This document shows, piece by piece, positions 1 to 12,920 of a stretch of DNA of 64,000 nucleotides. Location of the stretch: NCBI GenBank assembly GCA_029990175.1, contig JARKIP010000048.1, forward strand, positions 25,506,001 to 25,570,000, written 5' to 3'. The notes under the pieces are model-generated. The model searched no databases. It had not been told where the DNA came from and saw only the letters and a program-made list of their open reading frames with translations. The first letter of the stretch is position 1, and every line of letters starts with the position of its first letter. This stretch comes from Petunia secreta. Lineage: Eukaryota > Streptophyta > Magnoliopsida > Solanales > Solanaceae. Both the position numbers and the translations under genes were made by a program.

Positions 1-1528
1 TTCGTTTGCATGCTAGCGATAGTGTTTCTGGTTTACCCTTCCACCACCCCTTTTCAAGCCTCCTGCTCATCTCAGTTTTAATTTGTACAATAACTTAAGG
101 TTAAATATATAGTGCTTCTAACAAATTAGGAATTTTTCAAATTTTAACATCAAGAACAAGAATTCCTGTCTTTTTCTTCTATATAGGGAGTAGTTCCAAC
201 CAATAACTTAATCCTCTTATATATTTAAGCCGCTTTAGATAAGGCCTTGTTTTTAATTTACTAATATTCCTTCTTCTTCTTTTTTTAATTTTTTTTAATT
301 AAAAAAAAGAAAGATGAAAAGCTTATATAGCAAGTCACTCATTTGGATAGCACGCTTCTACTCTATTTCGAATGGGATGACTACCAAATGGAAACCATTG
401 GACTTGTTATAGGAGTAGTTAGCACTTAGCAGATACCCATTGACCAAACTAGTTTTCTTTTGCCCAGTCTTTACTACTTCACTAAACTAATGATTGACTT
501 GCAAAATTTTATGCTGCTCGATCTTCATACTACTTATAACTTTTTTCTTGTCAAATAAAAATGTCTTTTTTAATGTCTACTTTAGTGTTCTGTGTGATAG
601 ATTGGAAGAATATTGCTTGAGCACTAGATCTCCAAATTGGTACTTTGTTGCACATCCATTAGTTGAATTTTCCGCATGTCCTTAAACGTCATTAGGCAAT
701 AAGTGTAGGTCTTGAGATTATGAAGGTGGTAAGCTTGTATTTTTCAAAGTTGGGACCATCACTGATTAGCTACCATCTTTATCATATTTGGCATTTAAAA
801 ATGAAAAGCCATTGCATCGATCAAAGCAGACTGCAGCTTTAATTGTCAGAAAAATTAGGTGATCCCAAGTTTAAGATTTCTATAAAAGAGCAATCAACCC
901 AATAACAATGTGCAAGGGCATATTCACACTTTCTATACTTTCAATTATTTGGCCAAAAAATATATGCACAGTTGGTGTTTGCATCAAACTTATGAAGATA
1001 TGTTATGTTTCTATAAAATACTCTTATCATTTAATCATGATTAGTTAATATATTTTTTACTATCTATAGTTAATTAAAGTACTAGTGTAAACACCTAGTA
1101 AACGTATTACCAAATTATTTTGTGCACAAATAGTATGTGTGACTTCTCCTATTATTATGATGTCTATCATACATCTGGGACCAAGCGGTTTCTTCACGCT
1201 AACCTTATAAAACTATGCAGGTTGATTTGGAGAACCCCCATAAATTCAGCTCAATAAAGGATACACATGAGGCCCCTAGAAATAATAAGTAATAAATAGG
1301 CAACTACCCAACAAAACCGAATTACTAGCTACTGTTTCTTGCATTAATAGGTGTTCAACAAGTGATCAAAGTCGCAAGAATATAATATAGTTGTATCATA
1401 ACAATCTAATAATATTGCACTTTTGTGAATTATGCTACTGTCAAAAATTACTGTCACCTAAGTTAAAACAGAAGGACTATTTAAAATCATAATCGACCCA
1501 GAAATTGTGTTTCTTTCCTTGAAGTAAA
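1..1528. other. AT-rich intergenic DNA, nothing recognised
   Basis: No open frame of convincing length, no tRNA or rRNA signature, and no terminal-repeat structure is visible. The stretch is AT-rich with short homopolymer runs. It is the left flank of element A, whose target-site duplication AACGT starts at 1529. Confidence 0.6.
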
Positions 1529-1533
1529 AACGT

Positions 1534-2092
1534 TGTATTGGACAAAAATTAACGTGCTCGGATAGCACTTCGACATGACAAATCGAAGACAATCAAACTG
1601 ATGTTCCGTCGCAGAAAGACCGAAGCAAGGGATTGAACTACCGAAGTCGAACATCAACATCACAACCGAAGACGAGCCGTAAGCTGAACTTCGGTGACAC
1701 TCACTTCAACCGAACGACGAGGTTATGCCACCGAGGTCATATACTTGAACCTCGGTGGAAGCGCTTCGGTTCCAACGGCTCAGCAGCCCACTACACCGGC
1801 CCACTAACTCCCCTGATTAATGCCCAGAACGTGGGTTTGAGCATGTTTAATGATGGAGAACGTGGGTACAGCTCTTTTAGCCTATAAATAGCCTTAGTTT
1901 TTACCTTGTAATCATTCAGAAATATATACAGAAACTCTGGCAAAATTTGTACTCGCTACGATATATTGAAATCAAGCTATTTCCTTGCATTTTACGATTA
2001 TTCCTAGCATTTTTATCGACTTTGATACGAAGATTTGCTTGTATTCTGACCCAAATTCGATTTGTGATCCTAAACTAATTTAGGCCTATACA
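1534..2092 (+). repeat. 5' LTR of element A
   Basis: 559 bp, begins TGTATTGGAC and ends CTATACA; matched by 33829-34358. It contains a TATA box and, at about 1826-1870, an extra segment of roughly 30 bp bounded by two copies of AGAACGTGGGT. Only one such copy (as AGAATGTGGGT) is present in the 3' LTR. Confidence 0.95.
1883..1890 (+). promoter_or_regulatory. TATA box of element A 5' LTR
   Basis: TATAAATA within CCTATAAATAGCC. It is conserved in the 3' LTR (34149-34156) and has counterparts in the solo LTR and in element D. Its position fits the U3/R promoter of the element. Confidence 0.7.
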
Positions 2093-2095
2093 AAT

Positions 2096-2113
2096 TGGCG
2101 CCGTCTGTGGGGA
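2096..2113 (+). other. Primer-binding site of element A
   Basis: TGGCGCCGTCTGTGGGGA starts 3 nt after the 5' LTR. It begins with TGG, as expected for pairing with a tRNA CCA end. I could not assign the tRNA with certainty. Confidence 0.8.
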
Positions 2114-2184
2114 TTCAAGCAGAACGCTTTGTTCCAAAGTTAGACGCTCTTTTTCGTTGGAGTTCATAACCTTTTGACGACGAT

Positions 2185-3581
2185 ATGGCAGACAACAGTA
2201 GAAATCTTGATAAATAGACTGACGTTCCGTCGAACCAACAGTCTTCATCTCCAATGACAACTGAAGCCTTTTCAAGCTTTTATTGTTAATGCGCTAAAAG
2301 CTCTTCAAGAGCGACAGGACGAGCAAGTTAACATTAACGCCAAATTTCGCGCCTCGTTAGAGGCGAGGAATAGCTCAGCACCGAACGGCACTCAGCCTTC
2401 GGCTCCAAATGGAGGCATCCCGCTCTTCGTTCTTACGAGCGCGATAATAGGGGGACCTCACAATGGGGCCACGTCTGGGGGTTCGGGCAATATACCGAGC
2501 ACAACGACACATTTCGGGACGCTTCCCACCGTGGCGGAAACTATATCTTCGGTCGATGTTGAGAAATTGACCAGAGAAATTAAAGCCCGCATCGAGGCAC
2601 GCGTAGAAAAGCGCCTCGAAAGCGTCCCCGGGGTGGCTAGGATCGAAGACGAGCTTGATATAGACCAATACAGGGAGTTGCCATTCAAGCCCGAAGCAGC
2701 ACCAGCTACAACTCCCAAAAATTTCAAGCTCCTCTTTCTAAAGAAGTACGATGGGACCACCGATCCCAAAGAGCATGTAACTGAGTTCATGGCGATGGTA
2801 AAAAGCAATGACTTAACGGCGATAGAGCTCGAGTCAATGTTCTTAAAAAAGTTTGGCCAATCCCTAGAGAATGGAGCGTTGCGTTGGTACATGAACTTAC
2901 CAGCTGGGTCAATTTCCACCTTCAATGAAATAGTTAACGCCTTCGTTAAAGCCCACACCAGAGCACAAAAGATTCTCCAAGGAAAGGAGAATATCTGCGA
3001 GGTCAAGAAGCGACCCGGTGAGCCACTTAAGGAGTTCCTTGAGCGCTTTCATGCTGAGCGCATTGAGCTACCTCGAATGGATGATACCCTAGGCATCATG
3101 GCATTTGAAAAAGGTATCAGTGTTCGCAACTCTGACGCTGCCGCTGAGTTGCGAAAAGAGCTTTAGTAACACCAAGTTCTGAAGTGGGAAGATTTACACA
3201 AACGAGCCTACTCCAAGATAAGGTAGGAGGAAGCTGAGTTTAATAGCCGAGGTTATAATTACAAGAACCGAGGTGAATCCTCGTATCGCGCCGAGGCGTC
3301 GTGAGGAAATTCGAAGGGGAAGTACGAACCATATACCTCCACGAGGCAGCCTGTCAGCCAAAGGTTGGGAAATTCTTTTGGAAACTCGGTTGTAAGCTCA
3401 CATATAAGCCAACGGCTCGGAAGAAATGTTCACTCTAACACGAACCAAAGAATTCCTCAGGCCCAGCTTCGGCCTCAAAGAAAGATCTACCTTGGATCCC
3501 TGACTACAATTTTAATATATCGACCTCGGAGCTGGTCAACGTAGTCAACGGAACTGCCGAGAGGTAAGAGTACCCAAAGAC
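2185..3581 (+). pseudogene. gag: Element A gag (capsid/nucleocapsid), decayed
   Basis: Gag forms the particle that packages the element RNA. The likely original start is the ATG at 2185 (MADNSRN), but a stop follows after ten codons and the frame shifts before 2531. The best-preserved block is 2531-3166, in another frame. It holds the retrotransposon gag core, with the motifs GALRWYMNLP, FVKAHTRAQKI and RPGEPLKEFLERF. The frame ends at tandem stops at 3164-3169, and coding resemblance continues with further stops to about 3304 and into 3581. The homologous gag of element D also begins MAD. The gene is not functional. Confidence 0.85.
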
Positions 3582-4412
3582 ATGAGAACTCCAGCGGACA
3601 AAAGAGATCAGAATTTGCACTGCGAGTTCCATGCGGATTATGGCCATCGAACAGAGGATTGCAAAGCATTGCGCCTCGAGGTGGCACATTTGTTAAAGAA
3701 GGGTGTGTTGGACGAATTCCTTACCGACAAGGGAAAAGACAACTACACCAAGAACCGAGGTGATGGACAGCCACCTCGGGCTCCACCCCCTGAGAGAGTT
3801 GTAAATATTATCACCGGGGGGTCAGAGGTGAACGGGGTGAATTTCACAGCCGCAAGAAAATTAGCCAAGCTGTCGATCACAATGGAAAAGAGAACTCGAG
3901 TAGGAGGCTCGGGTAAAGAAATTGTATTTGATGACGACGATTGTGATGGGATGATGTTCCCTCATCACGATGCCTTGGTCATCATGTTGAGAATCAATGA
4001 CTCTGATATCAAACGAGTCTTGATTGACCCCGGTAGCTCGGTCAACATAATCAGCTACGGAGCCATTAAGAAGATGTGGCTCAAAGGGGAAGTCATCCCC
4101 AAGGCAACAGTGTTGACTGGCTTTAACAACTCTACAGAGAAAACTTTGGGTGAAATCACACTCAAAACGTTTGCTGAAGGAGTTAGCAGGGAAACACTAT
4201 TTCAAGTGTTGCCCGAGGACATAGCATACAATGTGATCCTCGGCAGACCATGGATCCATTCCATAGAGGCTGTTCCCTCCACACTTCATCAAGTGATCAA
4301 GTTCCCAACACCTTGGGGGGTTCGATCAATAAAGGGAGAGCAACGAGTAGCAAAAGAATGTTATTCGATCGCGTTGAGAAGTGGAGTCGCCCCGACTGGG
4401 CCAAAACAATAG
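3582..4412 (+). pseudogene. pol: Element A zinc-knuckle-like motif and aspartic protease
   Basis: Open frame of 276 codons. Near its N-terminus is a zinc-binding-like motif (CEFHADYGHRTEDC), as found at the gag/protease boundary of Tat elements. The retropepsin region follows, with active site DPGSS at 4026-4040 and the flap-side motif VILGRPWIH near 4230. The protease would cut the Gag-Pol polyprotein. The domain itself is open, but it is separated from gag and RT by frameshifts and stops, so the polyprotein is broken. Confidence 0.85.
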
Positions 4413-4499
4413 CAACTAACGCAACCGGGGTTAAGCGAGGAGGACCTCCGAGGAGAAATTGAAAAGATCCCAGTATGCATTCAAGAGCCTCGGAAACAA

Positions 4500-5936
4500 A
4501 AGGCCGAGGACTCAACTATTGAGGAGTTGGAATCTTTCACCTTGTTGAAAGATTTTCCTAAAAGAAAGGTGTTTGTCAGCTAGGAGTTGGACCCAGAGTC
4601 GAAGAAAGCAATCATTGAAGTTTTAAAGTCCAACAACGATTGCTTCAACTGGTCCCATTCGGACATGATCGGTATCGATCCGGATATCATGACCCACAAG
4701 CTGAATGTAGACCCAAAATTCACCCAGGTGAAGCAGAAGAAAAGACCTCACGTCGGGGTTAAAAAGAAAGCGATCGAAGATGAAACCACAAAGTTGCAAG
4801 AAAATGGTTTCATAAGGGAATTAAAGTATCCCGAATGGCTGGCTAATGTGGTCATCGTACCAAATAAAAATGGCAAGTGGAGGATGTGCGTAGACTATAC
4901 TGATTTGAACAAGGCTTGCCCCAAAAACTCCTACCCATTGCCACAAATAGACAGGTTAATAGACTCCACGGCTGGACACAAACTATTAACCATCTTGGAT
5001 GCTTATTCGGGCTACAACCAGATCCTCATGGATCCGAAGGACGAAGAGAAAACCTCGTTCATCATTGACCGTGGTACCTTTTGCTATAAAGTGATGCCCT
5101 TCGGTTTGAAAAATGCTGGGGCGACGTACCAGAGGTTGGTGTGTCGTATGTTCAATGAGTATATTGGAAAATATATGAAAGTCTACATAGACGATATTCT
5201 CATCAAGTCAATTCGAATGGAGGATCATCTGAATCATTTGAGGGAAGCTTTTGCTGTTCTGAGGCAATATGGCATGAAGTTAAACCCTGAGAAGTACGCC
5301 TTCGGCGTAGGATCAGGCAAATTCTTGGGATTCATTGTCTCCGAACGAGGAATTAAAGCCAACCCAGATAAGATCAAGGCTATCGAAGAGATCCCCGGAG
5401 AGCTGACCGGGGTGAAGGAAGTTCAGCGCTTAACTGGCCGAATCACTGCCTTGAGTCGATTCATCTCAAGGTCCTCGGAGCGATGCCACAAATTTTTCTC
5501 TGTCTTGAGGAAAAACAACCACTTCGAATGGACACCGGAGTGTAAAGAAGCGTTGAGAGACTTGAAACGCTATCTGGCTAACGCGCCGTTGCTCGCCAAG
5601 CCAAAAGATGGTGAAACTTTGCTGGTGTACTTGGCGGTATCCGAGGTGTCAGTCAGTGCTGTGCTTGTTCGGGAAGAAGATGGCAAGTAACAGCCCATCT
5701 ATTATATGAGCAAGACACTCCTCGATGCTGAAACCAGGTACCCTCACTTGAAAAAACTAGCACTTGCTTTAATCGTTACTGCTCGGAATCTACGACCTTA
5801 TTTCCAATGTCACCCAATTGCGGTAGTTTCAACTTTCCCCTTGAGAAGTATATTGCATAAACCTGAATTATCGGAGAGGTTATCACTTATCAACCCCGAA
5901 CAACCATCAAATCCCAAGTCTTGGCTGACTTCGTAG
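4500..5936 (+). pseudogene. pol: Element A reverse transcriptase and first RNase H
   Basis: One frame with two in-frame stops (TAG 4581-4583, TAA 5688-5690). RT motifs in order: KNGKWRMCVDYTDLNKACPK, LDAYSGYNQI, MPFGLKNAGATYQ, the catalytic YIDD at 5183-5194, KFLGFIVSERGI. The RNase H/connection region follows (PIYYMSKTLLDAETRYPHL, RPYFQCHPIAVV). Near 5880 about 36 nt are missing relative to element D, which removes the KWAVELSEYD part and shifts the frame. The RT core motifs are intact, but the copy cannot make a full Pol. Confidence 0.9.
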
Positions 5937-6600
5937 CAGATTTTAGTGTTGGGATCCTACCCGAAGCCAAAAAAGAGAATTCAATGTCGAAAGGAACGAC
6001 TTCGGGACTATGGATACTTCACACTGATGGGGCAAGTAATTTCAAGGCTTCGGGATTAGGCATAGTGTTGAAAGCGCCCACTGGGGAGAAAATCAGGTAC
6101 TCCATTCGGTTCAAGAAGGTAACCAATAATGAGGCCGAATACGAAGCGGCTTTAGCATGCTTGGAATTAGCTAAGGAAATGGGGGTGGAAAGAATTGAGT
6201 TGAGATGCGACTCCCAGCTAGTAGTGAACCATGTGCTTGGTGAATAAATGGATCGGGAGCCCAGAATGCAGCTATTCTTAGATCGAGCACAGAGGATTTT
6301 GGCCCAATTCCACCAATGGCAGATTTACCAAGTGCCTCGAGAGGAAAATACCGAGGCCGATGCCCTAGCAAACTTTGGTTCGGCGGTAGATGAAACACAT
6401 TCGGGGACTGACTCAGTGGTTCGGTTGCTTTCTGCGCAAATGAGAGAGATGAAATTGCAAGTCAACTCGGTGGACCACAAATGGGATTGGCGGAGTAAGT
6501 TTATCTCTTACTTCGACTCGGGGACTATTCCTCAAGACAAGAAAGAAGCCAAAAAGTTAAGGACCCAAGCGGCTTCATATCATATGATCGAGGGAAGTTT
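5921..6600 (+). pseudogene. pol: Element A second (archaeal-type) RNase H
   Basis: A second RNase H domain follows the RT-RNase H unit, a known trait of Tat-lineage elements. Catalytic-type motifs are TDGASN (Asp codon at 6026-6028), NNEAEYEAAL and RCDSQLVVNHV. A TAA at 6245-6247 interrupts the frame, after which the same frame continues (PREENTEADALANFGSA). The domain would degrade RNA in RNA:DNA hybrids during reverse transcription. Confidence 0.85.
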
Positions 6601-7722
6601 GTATAAGATATTGTATTGCGGCCCGATGGCCAAATGTTTGGGTCCCGATGAAGCCAAGTATGTGATGGTTGAAATTCACGAAGGCGAGTGTGGAAATCAC
6701 TCGGGAGGAAAATCTTTGGTGCGCAATATACTTAGAGCTGGGTAATACTGGCCCACCATCAGCGCAGATGCAAAGGCCTTCGTGCAAAAGTGTGATAGAT
6801 GCCAACGCCACGCACAAATGATTCATCAACAAGCCGAACCTTTACATTCGGTCGTGTCACCTTGGCCTTTTATGAAATTGGGGATGGATGTTGTTGGTCC
6901 CTTTCTGAAGGGTAAATGTGGTGTTCGGTTCATCCTCGTTTTAACTGACTACTTTACTAAGTGGGTGGAAGCAGGAGCATGCACGGAAGTTAAACAGAAA
7001 CAAGTAATCGATTTCATTAGGAAGAACATCATCTACAGGTTCGGTGTCCTGAGGGAAATCGCTTGCGACAATGGTAAACAGTTCATGGGAGCAACCATCA
7101 CTGATTTCTTCAAACAATGAGGGATCAAAAGAATTGCTTCGACCCCCTATCATCCAAGTGCCAATGGCCAAGCTGAGTCTTCGAATAGGATCATAATTGA
7201 AAATCTCAAGAAAAGGCTCGGTGAGAAGAAAGGTCCTTAGCCCGAGGAGTTGCCAAGCGTGTTGTGGGCCATGCGGATGACAGAAAAGAACAACACCGGT
7301 GAGACTCCTTTTTCACTCGCTTACGGTATGGACTCCCTTATCCCCGTAAAGGTGGGCGAACCAAGTCTTCGGTACGCTCACACCACCGAGGACGCGAATC
7401 AGCAAGCCATACGCATAGAGTTGGACTTGCTCGAGGTGAAAAGAGAGTTGTCTTTGGTTCCGATAGTTGCACAAAAAAGGCTGATCGAAGCATATCTCAA
7501 TAGGAAGGCCAAACTTAGAGATTTTAAAGTTGGCGATTATGTGCCGAAGGCTACGAACCAATCAACGAAGGAAGAAAACGGGGAAAGCTCATCGCAAATT
7601 GGGAAGGACCTTGCAGAGTCAGAGCAATTATTGGGAAAGAATCTTATCAAATTGAAGATCTGCAGGGCACACCCGAACCCCTAAATTGGAACATCTTCAA
7701 TTTAAAGCGGTACTACTTCTGA
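6601..7722 (+). pseudogene. pol: Element A integrase
   Basis: Integrase inserts the element cDNA into the genome. The zinc-binding N-terminus (HEGECGNHSG...KCDRCQ) is present. In the catalytic core the Asp of GMDVVGP, the Asp of ACDNGKQ and the Glu of NGQAESSN are spaced 35 residues apart in the last pair (DD35E). The frame has in-frame stops at 6743-6745, 7118-7120 and 7238-7240; two fall where element D has Trp and one where it has Tyr. After about 7550 the frame shifts, and the C-terminal segment resembling NWEGP...RYYF ends at TGA 7720-7722. Confidence 0.9.
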
Positions 7723-8488
7723 TATCGAGGTAAGCATTCCTCGATGACTTAAAACTTACATTCAGCCTCGAGCCGAAAAATGCTCCTAGGGCCTCTATTA
7801 AAATGTACTAAATTTCTCCTCGTTTCATCTTGCTTGACCTTTTCAGGAAGCGGATAAAATGACTTCCAGTGCTCGGATCTTCATCAAGATTCATACCCGA
7901 ACACTGGGGGGAGTAAGAGGCGGGTTGCAGTCGAGGTCGACACTGAGCCTCCTAACCTAAGCCTATCTATTCGACAACCGGGGACTGAAAACCGAGGAAT
8001 AGATTAGTACATTGCAATTACGCCCGATAGTGGCATGTTGTCAATTTGTTTTTACGCCCAAGATCTACCTCGACTTGGCTTTATGTAAAACGCCAATTTT
8101 GGCTCGTTGATATTATCAATGAAATGAACTTGATTCAACATCTCTTTGTTTCTACGACTTTACTAACCGAGGTTATATTCTGAATACACTGACTCGAGGG
8201 CGAGACGTCGCCCTAATTTCGCATCGGTTTTATTTAATTAAGTATTGCAAGAAAATTATTTTCAGTGTTCGGTTTATATAAGAGCTAACACTTAAGGCGA
8301 AACGTAAAGTCATATCATTAAAAGGCCCGAAGGCTAATGGTTCACATAAAAAATAAGTTGACCCGAAGGTCAAGATCATATACATCAGAACTCCCGAAGG
8401 CTTACATCAAAAGGCACAAAGGCCTAAGCCAAAAACACAAAACAAAAGACGAACTATTTGTTCCTAAGGGTTCCCCCCTTCGGCATCT
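7723..8488 (+). other. Element A spacer between pol and antisense gene
   Basis: No coding frame. It contains ACACTGGGGGGAGTAAGAGG at 7901-7920 and an ACCGGGGACTG motif near 7978. Element D has similar motifs at the same place after integrase, which suggests a conserved internal polypurine or 3' regulatory function. Confidence 0.6.
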
Positions 8489-9033
8489 TCACTGCCCTCT
8501 TCGGCACTTTTGCCCCCCCTCATCGCCCTCGGATTCACCAGCATCCGAACCCTCACTCGAGGGAAGGTCATCTACAATCTTTTGAGCTTCGGCGGCAGCG
8601 TCCCTTGCTTTAGCTATCTCCTCTTCGAGCACAATTTGCCCAGCTCTGACTTGCTCAAGTGTGCTGAGCCTAGTCTTAACGACGGTCCAAGCCTCCTAGA
8701 ACTTTGCCCTCGTCGCTTTGACTTCGGCCCGCTCGTTGAGGTAAGCTACTCTTGAAGTTTTGAGATCTTGCCCCGAAGAGCAGGCACTTGATCTACCTGG
8801 ATTTGTAGTCCAATAAGCTTGGCGTTGTACTCCCCTAGTTTGCCACGATATTTTTCGCCAGCTTCAAGCACTTCGATTTTGGCCTTAAAAAGTTCAGCTT
8901 CAAGTCGAGCATTTTCGAGGCTCAGCCTCGAACGCTCATTATTAAACTCATTTGTCACAGCTTGAACCCTGACCTCGGCAGATTCCAAAGCCCCATGCAA
9001 GTCAGCTTTAGCTTTAGCCGATGCCTCGTTGGC
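8489..9033 (-). pseudogene. Element A antisense gene, exon 5, distal part (coiled coil and acidic tail)
   Basis: Continuation of the antisense-gene exon after removal of element B and one target duplication. The minus-strand reading frame runs from ELER (ending near 31088) straight into ANEASAKAKADL here. The product is charged and heptad-like (coiled coil). One frameshift lies near 8755 and one stop within TRAKF/EAWTVV. The end is acidic (DDLPSSEGSDAGESEGDEGG), like the DEGSDGDE end in element D. The stop is taken as TGA at 8491-8489; a G-run just upstream makes the exact end uncertain. Function unknown. Confidence 0.75.
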
Positions 9034-9038
9034 GCGCT

Positions 9039-12000
9039 TGTTCACACCCAATTTCATCTCGGGGGTTGTCAATTAAAAGTCTAATTATTTTAAATCAAAA
9101 TTAATTTTGAAAAATTAAAGGTAATTGATTAATTTCAAATAAAAGTGGCTAAATTGAAATGCGCAGCCTTGTTTTCAACTTAACCGCGTAATCAGTCCAT
9201 TTTTCTTTATAATTAATTCTAAAAGAGGCTAGAATTGATCTAAGCTTAAAATACAGTCCATTTCAGCAAAACACACATACATACATACACTATACGTATA
9301 TCGGTTCTCTTTTTGCAGCTCTCAACTACCCGACCCGTCTGGAGCCCTAGACCCGATCCAATTTCCCCAAATCCCATTCGATTTCCCTCCTAATTCAGCG
9401 TCAGTCCAAGAAATTTGTATCCAATGGTCCCCCCACGTTCCCTCTTCACTTTTTTCGTACAAAAGCCCGTTGGTTTCTCGTCTCATCCGTGTATTTTTGA
9501 ATCAATGTCGAATCAGAGCCATTGATCATTTTCCTTCGAGATAAGGACGAGAGGGGCACAAATTTGACCCTCTCACCCTTATCTCACAAGGGAATAGATC
9601 AAATAAGTAAGGGTAATTCGGAATTTTCAAAACCAAGGTAAAACCCTAAAATCTTTGCTATATATTGTTATGTTTCAGTTTTTCTAAGAGGAGAAGTTGG
9701 AAAAAGAGGCAGCAGCATATTCAAGGAAAACGATTATTTTCCCTTTAGTTTTTGTTTGAGTTCATAAAGACACTGCTACTATTTCTGGTTTTTATTTTAG
9801 TTTTGCTTTATCGCTTCGTCGATATTCGAGTCATTGACCTCGTTTGAGTCGTCGACTTTGTTCGTGTCGTATTCTTCAGCTCGTCGCCTTAGTTCATTGC
9901 TCCGCAAGAGGTAATAACCTTACTTTAACCCATTTTCTATTTTTGAATCTAATCTAGTTATATATTTGATGTTAATGTGTTCTTGAATAAATAATGTTGT
10001 TTCTGTTAGTACATAAATCCATTTTTACATTTGTTTTCTTAGCCATTGCTTGAGATTCAATGCTTATTGAAGAAAAAGATCTACTCTAAAAAAAAAAGGA
10101 TTTCCTCTAACTTTCTAGTTTTATTAGTAAGAGTGTGAATGAAAGGTTAAAGTAAAAAGGCTGTGAGGTGATGAAGTTTGGTAGGTTGGGTTTGGTTGAA
10201 GTTTGAAGCAGTTAAGAGCTGTTTCAGGGATGTTTCTTGAGGCTTGGGTTTGGCTTGCAGATTAAGAGAGGGTGGAGAGTAAAAGGGGTTCTGCAGTTTG
10301 GTTCATAGATATGTGCAGTTTATTTGGAGGAAGAGTTCAGGGAGTGTAGTGGTGGTTTGAGGGGTGTAGATAGAGCCTGGATTGAAGTTGTTCCCTGGTG
10401 TCTTCAAGTGGTTTGGAGAGGTTGCTGGAGGTCGAAAGGAGTTTGTTTGAGGCTGGTTATTGGTTCTGCAGTTTTAGGTGAAGCTTGTGTGTTAAGAGAG
10501 AAATTATAGTGGAGTTCAGGGAGTTTCTGGTTGCTGTAGCTAGCTAGAGCATTAGTTTAGTCAAGGTAGTTTAGGAGTTTGTTCCAGGATGCTTTAAGGA
10601 AGGTCTGTAGTATGCAGGTTATGCAGGTGTTTAGTGTAGTTTGTGGGTGCTTAGTTTACGGTCCTGGTGGTTTGCATAGTTGGTTTAGGTGTTGTTTTAG
10701 CTTGATGAAAGGGGCTGTAGGTTTAGGAAGTTTTCAGGGATGTTTTTGGTTTGGATTAGGAGAATAGATGGTGCAGGTGTTGATCTTGCTTGTGTTTGTT
10801 AAAGTAGGGTAGTAGATGGTGCTCAGGTTCTTTCTTTTGAAGTTTGAGAAGTGTGTGAGAGAAGCATCCTGGAGCTATGGTTATCCAGCCAGTTTCAGGT
10901 GTAGTTGCTGGAGTTTAAGAGGAGTAAGGGAGCAGGGGCTGGTTGGTTCTAGTTAGTATAGGTTCTGGTTCTTTTCTGCAGGTCTTTAAAATGGTTTGTT
11001 CTTTTGGTTCAGTGTTTTTACAGCTATGTAATGTGCTGCAGCTCACCTTCTGATCTGGCAGTTGAAAATGAGGGAGTTGTCTGGTATGCAGGGTATGGTT
11101 CTGGTTCTATTTGATTTGGTGCAATTCTGGGGATCATTTAGAGGTGTATAGCAAGCTTAAATTAGTGAAAATTGCCTGGAGTTCTTAGTTTTGCTCCAGG
11201 TTTTGTGCAATCTCTCTATTTAGATCCTGTTTGTCCATGTTCATTGACTTCAGAAGGTAGCTTCATCGACTTATTTGTTTAATTAATTAGTTGATAGTTT
11301 CATAGTTGGTATGTGTATTATGGGTTAGTCTACTATGATTTGCTAGATGATCCTACAAGGTTTTGGTTTGTGATGTGATAAAGAGTGTTTCCAATTGCAT
11401 ACGGATTAGTAATGTGCATATTCATAGCAGATTTCAAGTAAATGCATTTGTTGTAAAGCCTTTGGAATCACTTCTTATATTGTTGGTGTGGCTGCATTTT
11501 AACTATAAAATTTCAACTGAATGAAAAGTGACCATTTGCATATAGTCCACTATTTGGAATTCTAATAGTCATACGTAAAAGATTCATCTCGTTAAAATTT
11601 GCTATCAGGTAAAAGGTTTAAAATAAAGTGGCTAATTGCAGTCATTGTAGGATTGTTAACTTACTTTGACATTTTGCTTTTGGTTTCGGATATTATGACT
11701 TTATTTTCCTTTGTTTTAACAACCATTCTAACTGTTTCTTTGTGAAAACTACTGTATTTAATAATTCCTTCATCATCTCTTTCATATTATATGTAATGAT
11801 GAATTGAGTCTCTATCTTGGTCTGTTAAGAATGAGATTAGACATTTCAAGAATTGCACCATGGCATATTCTTCTCACGTGCGTTCTTTACTGATGCATAT
11901 GTTTGCCTTAATTTGTTCATCAGATTTGCAAGGTTTAGTTTTTCCCTTATTGTTTCTAATTCCTTATCTTCCTTTACTTTCTTGGCATGTAACACCACTT

Positions 12001-12899
12001 GGGACGAGTTGAATAAAACTCACAAACTGGGACGGCTACGTGCATTTGGAGTTATTTGATCCGCTTCGCATTTTCGGGACTTGAGATCCCCGAAAAATGC
12101 AAAAAGAAAATGAAAACTTATAAATTCAAGGCTCAATGATTAAGTTTGCTAAATCCGGGTTCTACCTTCTAAACTCCCTCTTTCCCGTCCCTTTAGAAAA
12201 GCATGTTATAGGGAAGCCCTGAAAACCGGACTAGGACTTTGCATGTTAGAAGCTTGGTAGGATAGCCGCTTTATTAAATTATTATCTTATTGCATGTTTA
12301 GAAATGTTAGTACAATTGCTTATCCCGTTTCTTTGGGACGTGCCAATTAGTTTAAGGTATTCAGAACCATTTATCAATTAATGCGTGCAAATTAAAAACT
12401 CAATTAAATTTGTATCTTTATTTTATCATTATTTATATTTGAATTATTTAATTATCAATTTACGTATTTTATTAAATATTCAGTTACTTATTTAATTATT
12501 TATAATTTATATTTATTTATTATCTATTTACTTATTTATTTATTTGTCTATTTACTTATTATTTACTTTTTATTTATTTATCCTATATTTTCTAAAATCT
12601 CTAAGTTATTTATTTTATCAAAATTCGTGAAAAACCGCCGGATTAACCGCTTTTAGCGGATTTTCGAAAGTGCTCTTTTAATAAAAAGACCTTCTTTCGG
12701 AAATAAAAGAACCACTTACCTAAGAATCTCTGAAACTTATTTTCCTTTAAAAAAGAAAGAAATGCACTCATTAATTAACTCTTGGTTCGTAATAATTCTT
12801 AAATTAGGTGGCGACTCCAAAGAAAACCCTTTGGAGTCCCCATTTTGTTGAAAATACATCCTGATGCATACTTGTGTGCATTTTTGGGAGGGTTCAACA
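9039..12899 (+). repeat. 5' LTR of element B
   Basis: 3861 bp, matching 27212-31082 along its whole length with a few percent mismatches by eye. It contains a GT-rich part (about 10150-11200) and an AT-rich part (about 12360-12600). No tandem array or coding gene is seen; short open frames are not supported. Confidence 0.95.
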
Positions 12900-12902
12900 A
12901 CG

Positions 12903-12920
12903 TGGCGACTCTGCTGGGGA
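12903..12920 (+). other. Primer-binding site of element B (tRNA-Arg type)
   Basis: TGGCGACTCTGCTGGGGA. It differs at one base from the site in element E (TGGCGACTCCGCTGGGGA), which is the complement of the 3' end of a plant tRNA-Arg as I recall it. Tat/Ogre elements commonly use this primer. Confidence 0.85.

Noticed and set aside
10324..10767. Short frames in the LTRs of B (also 28760-28948 and 29560-29742).
   Set aside because: They lie in long LTRs, differ between the two copies and have low-complexity composition.
12903..12920. Primer sites as possible real tRNA genes.
   Set aside because: Only the 18-nt complement of tRNA 3' ends is present, with no cloverleaf around it.
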